Positions 20,401-26,740 of a stretch of DNA of 37,793 nt are shown one piece after another. The notes beneath the pieces are model-generated. The model was not told the origin of the DNA. It worked only from the letters and a program-made list of their open reading frames with translations, and ran no database searches. The position numbers and the translations under genes were made by a program. The stretch's first letter is position 1. Each line of letters starts with the position of its first letter. The stretch comes from Actinomycetota bacterium (GTDB lineage: Bacteria; Actinomycetota; Actinomycetes; S36-B12). The DNA is taken from NCBI GenBank assembly GCA_947472655.1, contig CANJCG010000003.1, positions 1 to 37,793 of the forward strand. Reading direction: 5' to 3'.

Positions 20401-20936
20401 CCTACGAGATCACGCCAATGCTGAAGCACTGCAGCAGCTGCTCGTAATTGTCCACGCAATAAGCAAGCACCAAGTTCAGAATCGGGGCCCAGGAGCGCGA
20501 CTAAGCCTTGGCTATGCGCAATGACATCTGATATTTCCAGAATCGGCATTCCATAGGTATCGGTGTTGGCGTGTGCAGCTGAAATCAATCGACATAGCGA
20601 AGCCCAGCCCTGCTTGCCTCGAGCAAGAAACACCACTCGGGTATCTCCTTGTGCTACCCATGCGCCGCCTCGAGCAGGTGTACGGCGGGCTCTCGAATCA
20701 ACCACCGGAGCATGGATAGGAACCACCGCGAGGTCAACTCCCACAACTGGCGTAATACCCGCACTCAGCGCAGCTTGCACCCACTGAACTGCGCCATACA
20801 CCCCATCGCGATCAGTGAGCGCGATGATGTGATGACCATCAGCTGCAGCACGCTCAATGAGCCGCGCAGGGGTCGCTGTGCCGTACTGCAAGGAATAACT
20901 CGAGGCCACACGCAGATGCGGCCATGACAACAACAT
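17442..20936 (-). CDS. dnaE2: Error-prone DNA polymerase III alpha subunit homolog, DnaE2/ImuC-like
   Basis: AARGSGAGSLVNYLLGISGVDPL, ELPDIDIDVESDRR, GCFQIESPGQRELIGKFGPETFNDLIIDISLFRPGPVKSDM, C-terminal OB-fold-like region. Start chosen at ATG 20936 (GGAG 5 nt upstream); the listed ORF begins at GTG 21014. Confidence 0.9.
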   Translation of the reverse strand: MLLSWPHLRVASSYSLQYGTATPARLIERAAADGHHIIALTDRDGVYGAVQWVQAALSAGITPVVGVDLAVVPIHAPVVDSRARRTPARGGAWVAQGDTRVVFLARGKQGWASLCRLISAAHANTDTYGMPILEISDVIAHSQGLVALLGPDSELGACLLRGQLRAAAAVLQHWRDLVGPSLAIAIGSHRTDHKAVWSTSQAAAMWRWAREHHVRVVLSHGARYLEAADAATADVLDAARQLVPLSSSRVVGNNGEAILDSPQALDARVQEIAQAAGIARSTLHRDTWTLIESCALDPENDLGLGQAFVPELDVLTGATAADSSNEVQQAQALLATRCHLAISQRYSSTADQQTAGIRLEEELRTIGALGFAGFFLTVAEVVDLVTSRKVRVAARGSGAGSLVNYLLGISGVDPLSHGLLMERFLSTLRKELPDIDIDVESDRRLEIYDWIFERFGDKRVACVSMMETYRVRHAIRDVGAAFGLPADEIDSFAKAFPHIRARNARAALDDLPELKRSRFGVMAAQGKLDSFLARVEALDGLPRHIAMHPCGVLLSDVSLLDRTPVQSSNAGYPMSQFDKDDVEHMGLLKLDVLGVRMQSSIAHTVSEVQRTKGVTLALQHVPLDDPATYELIASTRTLGCFQIESPGQRELIGKFGPETFNDLIIDISLFRPGPVKSDMINPFLRARQGWCAPQFVHEDLRPILEETQGVVVFHEQVMRIVSVMTGCSLAEADETRRSMNTHLGIDDVRTWFYPTALRRGYSLEVVEKVWDVLRSFASFGFCKAHAAAFALPTYQSAWLKTHHPAAFYAGILTHDPGMYPKRLILDDARHFGVEILGIDINRSTQVYEVESTPTGEGVRVPFVEVKGINADEVKRLVAGQPYQSLSDAWNRSGIARPTAEHLVLTGAFDHLYDIDRNRSVRERGHLTRRDLLLQLADLGRRPRGDGPGQLLLDLGDDPATTPASGLPEMTIGESVRAELDLLGLDVSKHVIEFFRPMLTQLGITRAEQLLNCRSEQEIYIAGVKVATQTPPIRTGKRVIFLTLDDATGPLDATFFEDFQVPYASTVFSSWLLLVRGHVRRTGPRGVSIRATGAWELGAVHEHWRTSGTDAVRQTLISDRPVGVDATGSRVLVHASGFRVSPYADVVPAGPVTKLWHSSPGSSGW

Positions 20937-20971
20937 AAAAACTCCAGAAGAAAAGGAAAAGTAAGAAGCGA

Positions 20972-21026
20972 CAGCTACCGGTTGGGAAGGCACCACAACC
21001 GATAGCCGTTGCACTTCGGCTGTCGG
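20972..21026 (-). promoter_or_regulatory. Mutually exclusive hairpins between the HEPN gene and dnaE2
   Basis: Minus-strand RNA: CCGACAGCCG-AAGUGCAA-CGGCUAUCGG (21026-20999, 10 bp with one G-U) competes with CGGCUAUCGGUUG-UGGUGCCUUCC-CAACCGGUAGCUG (21008-20972, 13 bp with two G-U). Both use 20999-21008. A pyrimidine-rich tract and the dnaE2 SD follow. Confidence 0.55.
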
Positions 21027-21041
21027 GGATCAGCCGGTGAC

Positions 21042-21485
21042 CTAGCTGCCAGTAGGCAGCATGGATTGATGCGTTACACCAAGGGATGCGGTGACACGCT
21101 CAACAAAAGTTTCGACATCGCGAACCAGGTCATCGGCCTCACGAGAAGTCACACAGGGCACACCTGCCTGCGCAAGAGTTCGCTTGCGAGCCCCAGCCGC
21201 AAAAAAGTCGGACCATTCGGCGAACTCGCCCGCAACTTCCGGGAGTACTTGCCACACGCTGCGCACCCGGCTGCGAGATTTACGTTGAACTCGGCCGTGC
21301 GTTGCTAGTACAGCTGCTGCTGCTCGCAGCGCGGCCAAATGGGCTGCTGCATATCTATCAGCAGCTGTGCTGGCCACGATCGCCTCGGTCAGGCTGCGGC
21401 GAGCTGCAGTAATGAGTTCATGTGCTGCTGAAGGAAGTGCGCTCAGCGCGGTGGCTGAGCGGGGGGTTGCTATCAGAATTGCCAT
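21042..21485 (-). CDS. SAV_6107-family HEPN domain protein
   Basis: ATG at 21485 with AAGGAG SD; MAILIATPRSATALSALPSAAHELITAARRSL...ADRYAAAHLAALRAAAAVLA resembles small actinobacterial SAV_6107-type HEPN proteins; next to dnaE2/dinB. Confidence 0.75.
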   Translation of the reverse strand: MAILIATPRSATALSALPSAAHELITAARRSLTEAIVASTAADRYAAAHLAALRAAAAVLATHGRVQRKSRSRVRSVWQVLPEVAGEFAEWSDFFAAGARKRTLAQAGVPCVTSREADDLVRDVETFVERVTASLGVTHQSMLPTGS

Positions 21486-21534
21486 GACAAGCTCCTTATT
21501 CGGGATGTGGTTCGACTTCTTGTACTTCGACCCA

Positions 21535-21592
21535 TCGACCCCGGCTCCTTGCACCGCCGAGCCCGGGGTCGAAGCGAGCCCGGCGGGGCAAG
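21535..21592 (-). promoter_or_regulatory. GC-rich interleaved inverted repeats in the SOS operon 5' leader
   Basis: Stem A: TCGACCCCGG (21535-21544) with CCGGGGTCGA (21563-21572), perfect 10 bp. Stem B: CTTGCACCGCCG (21548-21559) with CGGCGGGGCAAG (21581-21592), 11 of 12. The stems are interleaved. Confidence 0.55.
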
Positions 21593-21640
21593 AAAGCTCT
21601 CTGAGAACCCCGGCCGCGAATCCTGCGAGCCTCAGAGTGT

Positions 21641-21656
21641 TCGAACACTTGTTCGA
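21641..21656 (-). promoter_or_regulatory. LexA box (SOS operator)
   Basis: TCGAACACTTGTTCGA matches the actinobacterial consensus TCGAAC-N4-GTTCGA exactly; upstream of the HEPN-dnaE2-dinB operon. Confidence 0.93.
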
Positions 21657-21764
21657 ACAAGACACACGTTAGCCCGAAGGCCTGACAGTCGTCAATCCCA
21701 CACGTTCTTTATGTCTATGTTCCCCCTCAGATATGGTCCGCAATACCCAAGTCAAGGAGCACTC

Positions 21765-22577
21765 ATGAGCAAGGTTTGGTTCATCACAGGAGCATCACGC
21801 GGCTTTGGCCGTTCGTGGACAATCGCAGCGCTCGAACGCGGCGATCGTGTTGCCGGCACCGCTCGCGATATCTCCATGCTCAGTGACTTGGTTGCCACCT
21901 ACGGCGATGCCTTTTTGCCGTTGCAGCTTGATGTCACCGATCGTTCTGGTGATTTCGCTGCTGTTCAACAAGCTCACGAATACTTCGAACGACTTGATGT
22001 CGTGGTGAACAACGCTGGCTACGGTCATTTCGGCTTCACTGAAGAACTGTCTGAAGTTGATATTCGCAATCAAATGGAAACGAACTTCTTTGGTGCCCTC
22101 TGGGTAAGCCAGGCAGCAATTCCCATCATGCGCAATCAAGGCTCCGGCCACATCATTCAAATCTCAAGCGTTGGCGGGGTCTGTGCCTTCCCAATGCTCG
22201 GTGCCTACAACGCGTCAAAGTGGGCACTAGAAGCTATGAGTGAAGCACTCTCCCAAGAAGTTGCTGACTTTGGCATCAAGGTGACGATCATTGAACCTGC
22301 AGGATTTGCTACTGAATGGGGAAATACTTCATCGGTCCACTCCACTGCACTTTCACAGTACGCAGATAAACGAGCAGCACGCGCAGCAGCAGCACGCCAA
22401 ACGCCTCCAGCGGAAGCCACAAATGCTGCGATTTTTGCTGCGGTTGATGCCGAACACCCACCACTTCGTTTGCTGCTCTCGAGCTTTGCTAGCACCCTTG
22501 TCAACATTGCATACGACAAGCGGTTGGCTGAGTGGGATCAATGGAGCGAAGTCACTACGGCTTGCGACAACGTGTAA
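21765..22577 (+). CDS. Short-chain dehydrogenase/reductase (SDR)
   Basis: VWFITGASRGFGRSW (TGxxxGxG), NNAGYG, IQISSVGG, YNASKWAL (YxxxK); AAGGAG SD. Confidence 0.92.
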   Translation: MSKVWFITGASRGFGRSWTIAALERGDRVAGTARDISMLSDLVATYGDAFLPLQLDVTDRSGDFAAVQQAHEYFERLDVVVNNAGYGHFGFTEELSEVDIRNQMETNFFGALWVSQAAIPIMRNQGSGHIIQISSVGGVCAFPMLGAYNASKWALEAMSEALSQEVADFGIKVTIIEPAGFATEWGNTSSVHSTALSQYADKRAARAAAARQTPPAEATNAAIFAAVDAEHPPLRLLLSSFASTLVNIAYDKRLAEWDQWSEVTTACDNV

Positions 22578-22588
22578 GCAGAGCCGGG

Positions 22589-23245
22589 CTACTCCCCTTG
22601 TGGGTTCAAGGCTTCGGCATACCCCTCGCGGAATCCATGTTCTTTTTCCATGATTTTCAGTTCTAACGCAGCTTTTTCTGCCGCAATATCAAGTGTGGCT
22701 CGCTTATCCGCGATGTAATCCGTGACCGCGAATAGCACACCTGACACTACGAAGGTCAGGTGAATCATGATCATCCAAAAGATCTGATCAGTATCTGTCA
22801 TCTCAGGCTCAAGGAACACCGCAAGCAGCTGAATCACCGAAATTGCAACCAATGAACCAATGAGCTTGATCTTCAGACCAGAAAAGTCAACCTTGCCCAT
22901 CCAACTTGGACGATCTTCGGTGTCTTTCGCAACTGAGATTTTCGAAACAAAGTTTTCGTACCCACTGAAAATTACGATGATAATCAAGTTTGCTAACAGC
23001 ACGATGTCGAGCAACTCAAGCAAACTGATTGTGGTGTCTTTCAAACTTGCGCCCGAAGTGATGGTTAACAAATGCCAGAACTCTTGGGCAAACTTGACTA
23101 CGAGTACTACCAGGCCCAGGAGCAACCCAATATAGAACGGCATCAACAACCAGCGGCCATTGAAAAGCATCACTTCAACACCATGCTCAAATGACTTAAA
23201 TTTGCCAACAAACCCACGGCCGTGGGGATGTGGGTTCTTCGTCAT
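22589..23245 (-). CDS. YqhA (UPF0114) family membrane protein
   Basis: FEHGVEVMLFNGRWLLMPFYIGLLLGLVVLVVKF, LLANLIIIVIFSGYENFVSK; AAGGAG SD. Confidence 0.85.
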   Translation of the reverse strand: MTKNPHPHGRGFVGKFKSFEHGVEVMLFNGRWLLMPFYIGLLLGLVVLVVKFAQEFWHLLTITSGASLKDTTISLLELLDIVLLANLIIIVIFSGYENFVSKISVAKDTEDRPSWMGKVDFSGLKIKLIGSLVAISVIQLLAVFLEPEMTDTDQIFWMIMIHLTFVVSGVLFAVTDYIADKRATLDIAAEKAALELKIMEKEHGFREGYAEALNPQGE

Positions 23246-23314
23246 AACTCACTCCTTGGGAATTGAACTGGCCTTTCAGGCTACTGACCCGGAAAGACTT
23301 CTAGTTTCCCACTC

Positions 23315-23320
23315 TAGACT
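23315..23320 (+). promoter_or_regulatory. Candidate -10 (TAGACT) of a leaderless cruF-like transcript
   Basis: TAGACT followed by 8 nt, then ATG at 23329; no strong purine-rich SD. Confidence 0.45.
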
Positions 23321-23328
23321 GAGGCCTT

Positions 23329-24129
23329 ATGAGTGTGCGGGTATATACGGGGGGTCATGCCGATCGCGGCAGCAACCTTCCGTCGTGGGTACCAAAGGTT
23401 CCCTGGGCACTTCTCGGTATTGGAATTTTTTCCCAAATAGCCTGGATTTTGGTCGATGGCAACGTCCGTCGAATCTTGACTATCGTTTCGGTTCTTGCGT
23501 TCTTTGGCGCCTCAGCGATCCATGCTCGCCTGACACGTCGCACGAAATGGACGCTTGAATACCTCGGCATCACTCTTGGTGTGAGTTTCCTCGTAGAAGT
23601 TCTCGGTGTTGCAACACAATTCCCATTTGGTGAATACGCCTACACCGATGCTCTTGGGCCACAACTTTTCGGTGTTCCCTTGCTCATCCCGCTGGCATGG
23701 GCCTCGATGGCTTACCCCTGTCTGTTAGCGGCGCAAAGACTTGCAGTCGACCCACTGGCCACTGTCCTTATCGGTGGTGTGCTGCTTGCTTCGTGGGATC
23801 TTTTCCTTGATCCACAAATGGTGAGCCAGGGCTACTGGACCTGGGCCAATACTGGCTGGGAAATTCCTGGCATCGACGGCATCCCATTGCAGAATTTCTT
23901 AGGCTGGCTACTCACCGCCTTTGTCTTGATCGCTCTGCTTGATCGACTTCCTCGCCGGGTCGCGAAAGACGGCGTTCCCGTCGTGATGCTCAGTTGGTTG
24001 TATGTCTCAAATGTGATGGCAGCACTCGTGTTCTTTGGTCGACCAGGAGTCGCCTTATGGGGCGCAGTAATCATGGGCGCCATTGTCATTCCCTGGTGGT
24101 GGCGAAGTTGGAGCAGGCCGCAATGGTGA
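23329..24129 (+). CDS. Carotenoid 1,2-hydratase, CruF-like membrane protein
   Basis: Multi-TM protein; LEYLGITLGVSFLVEVLGVATQFPFGEYAYTDALGPQLFGVPLLIPLAW, SWDLFLDPQMVSQGYWTW, GIPLQNFLGW, typical of the CruF family. Confidence 0.87.
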   Translation: MSVRVYTGGHADRGSNLPSWVPKVPWALLGIGIFSQIAWILVDGNVRRILTIVSVLAFFGASAIHARLTRRTKWTLEYLGITLGVSFLVEVLGVATQFPFGEYAYTDALGPQLFGVPLLIPLAWASMAYPCLLAAQRLAVDPLATVLIGGVLLASWDLFLDPQMVSQGYWTWANTGWEIPGIDGIPLQNFLGWLLTAFVLIALLDRLPRRVAKDGVPVVMLSWLYVSNVMAALVFFGRPGVALWGAVIMGAIVIPWWWRSWSRPQW

Positions 24130-25238
24130 TGAAGCGAATAACCACGTTGGGTTCTCTCACCGCTGGTGCACTTGCAATCCACACTGCATTCAACTTAGCT
24201 CACTTGCGCAAACCAAATCCCAACTCACCACCAGTTCTCGAAAAAGTTAGCGTGCTGATCCCCGCTCGTAATGAAGAATCAAATATTCAACATTGCATTG
24301 TTAGCGTCCTTGCATCCTTAGACGTACCTTCGCTCGAAGTGCTCGTCCTTGATGACGGATCAACAGATCGCACCGCAGAAATCGTCAGCTCAATCACAGA
24401 TTCACGAGTTCGGTTGATTCGAGGAATGGATGAACCCCCTCCAGGCTGGCTGGGCAAACCTTGGGCTTGCGCACGTTTAGCTACTGAAGCAACCGGCACA
24501 GTTCTGGTCTTTCTTGATGCTGATGTTGAACTATCTCCTGATGCAATTCGCGCTTGCGTCGGTGAACTCCGAGCACACAATTATGCGCTGGTCTCGCCTT
24601 ACCCGATGCAACTTGCACAAGGCTGGCTGGAACGTTTAGTGCAACCAATGGTGACATGGTCATGGTGCGCATTCTTGCCGCTGGAATGGTCACAACGATC
24701 TACACGTCCATCGCTTTCAGCAGCAAATGGTCAACTTCTCGTCGTTGATTCGGTGGCGTATCGAGGTATTAGCGGCCATGAAGCCGTTGCATCCGAAGTC
24801 CTTGAAGACATCGCCCTAATGCGTGCGCTGAAAAGTTCTGGATCATTAACGTGCACTATGGATGGCTCTGCCATCGCTACCTGTCGGATGTACTCAACCA
24901 CGAATGAAGTCATTGATGGCTACGCAAAATCGTTGTGGGCAGGCTTTGGCGGACCAGCCGGATCAATAGGTGTGAATGTCTTGCTGCTTTCTACGTTTGT
25001 CGTGCCACCTCTTGCTGCGGTCGCTGCTCGATCACCACGAACACGCGCTATGGGCACAGTCGGTTACCTCGCTGGGATTACTAGCCGTGCGCTGGTCGCT
25101 CGGCGAACTGGCTCGCGAGTCTGGCCAGACAGTGCCATGCATCCAGCTTCGATCACCGCATTCAGTGCGTTATCCGCCATCTCATGGTCGCGCCATCTCA
25201 AGGGAAAAAATACCTGGAAGGGCCGGTCGCTTTCATGA
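24123..25238 (+). CDS. Family 2 glycosyltransferase, CruG-like
   Basis: KVSVLIPARNEESNIQHCIVSVLAS, VLVLDDGSTDRTAEIV, FLDADVELSPDAI; overlaps the cruF stop. Start could also be ATG 24129. Confidence 0.85.
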   Translation: MVMKRITTLGSLTAGALAIHTAFNLAHLRKPNPNSPPVLEKVSVLIPARNEESNIQHCIVSVLASLDVPSLEVLVLDDGSTDRTAEIVSSITDSRVRLIRGMDEPPPGWLGKPWACARLATEATGTVLVFLDADVELSPDAIRACVGELRAHNYALVSPYPMQLAQGWLERLVQPMVTWSWCAFLPLEWSQRSTRPSLSAANGQLLVVDSVAYRGISGHEAVASEVLEDIALMRALKSSGSLTCTMDGSAIATCRMYSTTNEVIDGYAKSLWAGFGGPAGSIGVNVLLLSTFVVPPLAAVAARSPRTRAMGTVGYLAGITSRALVARRTGSRVWPDSAMHPASITAFSALSAISWSRHLKGKNTWKGRSLS

Positions 25239-26740
25239 GTCGCATTGTGGTGATTGGCGCTGGGGTTGGTGGCTTAGCTACTGCAGCGCGCACCGCAGTC
25301 AAGGGTCACGATGTTCTCATTGTTGAACAAGGTTCACGCGTTGGTGGAAAGTTGCACACCTATCGCCGAGATGGTTTTGCCTTTGATACTGGGCCCTCGC
25401 TTTTCACCCTTCCTGCTGTGTATCGCGATCTTTTTTTGAAAACTGGAGAGCCATTAGAAGACTGCGTAGATCTCCAAGAAGTTGAACCAGGGTTTACTTA
25501 CCACTGGAGTGATGGAACAACCGTCGTGCTTCCAGGTGTTGGTGTCGGCAAGGCTGCTGAAGCGCTTGGTGATGGGCTCGGAGGTCACGCCAGCGATCAA
25601 TGGCGAGCACTCATGCAACGGGCAAGCGACATGTGGGCACTAACTCGTGCGCCTGTATTGCAATCGCCACTAGAAGGCTTGCGAAGCGCAGTGCGGCTCA
25701 CAAATAGCGTGAGCGATATTCGCACGATTGCGCCTTTCACGACCTTACGAGGGCTAGGCAAGCGCTCCTTTAGCGATCCACGGCTTGTTACTTTGCTTGA
25801 TCGTTATGCCACCTATACCGGAAGTGATCCACGGCGTGCCCCTGCAGCATTGGCCACAGTTCCGTTTGTTGAACAAACCTTTGGCGCTTGGCATATTGGT
25901 GGTGGCGTTGGCACCTTGGCAGCCGTGCTCGCCGATCGAGCCAAAGCACGTGGAGCCGAAATTCGGTTGAACTCCCCCGTTGCCTCAATTGCGCTACGCG
26001 ATGGCGCCGTTTCAGGAGTCGAACTCACAACGGGCGAATTTCTGAATGCCGACATCGTCATTTCTGATGTCGATGCATCAGTTCTTTATGGGTCGCTCCT
26101 GCCATCAGATACCCGTTCAGCAAAAATCCTTCGCACGCTTAACCGCTCCACCCCTTCACTAGCCGGCTTTGTGATGCTGCTTGCTGTGAGTGGAGAAACT
26201 CCATGCATCACTCATCACAACGTTTGGTTTCCAGAGAATTACGATGCCGAATTCGATGCGATCTTTGCCAAGTCTGCACATGTTGTGCCAGACCCCACTA
26301 TTTATGCGTGCGTTCCTAAGGATCCCGCTATGCGACCGGACTCAGACCATGAATCGTGGTTCATCTTGGTGAACGCGCCTCGTCATAGCGATAGTGGCGC
26401 GGCGGGCACAATGAATTGGAATGCTCCCGGAGCCGCAGAGTCCTACGGAAAACACATCCTGGACCTTCTTGCTGTTCGCGGAACTGATCTGCGTTCGCGA
26501 ATTATCTGGCAGGAAATTTCCACTCCAGCCGATCTAGAACGCGATGCTGGCGCTCCGGGTGGTGGGATCTACGGAATGGCTAGTCACGGGTCGCTCTCAA
26601 CATTCAAACGTCCAGCAAATCAAGCACCAATCCCAGGCTTATTTGTCGTTGGCGGCTCCGCACACCCAGGTGGTGGATTACCGTTGGTTGGCATGGGAGC
26701 AGAAATTACTGCCGAACTTATTGGTCGTGCGAAAAAATAA
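25235..26740 (+). CDS. CrtI-family FAD-dependent carotenoid desaturase, CrtD-like
   Basis: RIVVIGAGVGGLATAARTAVKGHDVLIVEQGSRVGGKL, FDTGPSLFTLP, GLFVVGGSAHPGGGLPLVGMGAEI; ATGA overlap with the GT2 gene. Confidence 0.85.
   Translation: MSRIVVIGAGVGGLATAARTAVKGHDVLIVEQGSRVGGKLHTYRRDGFAFDTGPSLFTLPAVYRDLFLKTGEPLEDCVDLQEVEPGFTYHWSDGTTVVLPGVGVGKAAEALGDGLGGHASDQWRALMQRASDMWALTRAPVLQSPLEGLRSAVRLTNSVSDIRTIAPFTTLRGLGKRSFSDPRLVTLLDRYATYTGSDPRRAPAALATVPFVEQTFGAWHIGGGVGTLAAVLADRAKARGAEIRLNSPVASIALRDGAVSGVELTTGEFLNADIVISDVDASVLYGSLLPSDTRSAKILRTLNRSTPSLAGFVMLLAVSGETPCITHHNVWFPENYDAEFDAIFAKSAHVVPDPTIYACVPKDPAMRPDSDHESWFILVNAPRHSDSGAAGTMNWNAPGAAESYGKHILDLLAVRGTDLRSRIIWQEISTPADLERDAGAPGGGIYGMASHGSLSTFKRPANQAPIPGLFVVGGSAHPGGGLPLVGMGAEITAELIGRAKK

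Noticed and set aside
21486-21665. 60-aa N-terminal extension of the HEPN ORF to GTG 21665
   Set aside because: Would place the LexA box inside the coding sequence; the ATG at 21485 has a proper SD. The open frame is noted as a caveat for the leader-structure finding.
21507-21764. N-terminal extension of the SDR ORF (from 21507)
   Set aside because: Runs through the LexA box and GC-rich leader; the canonical SDR start MSKVWFITGASRG at 21765 has an AAGGAG SD.
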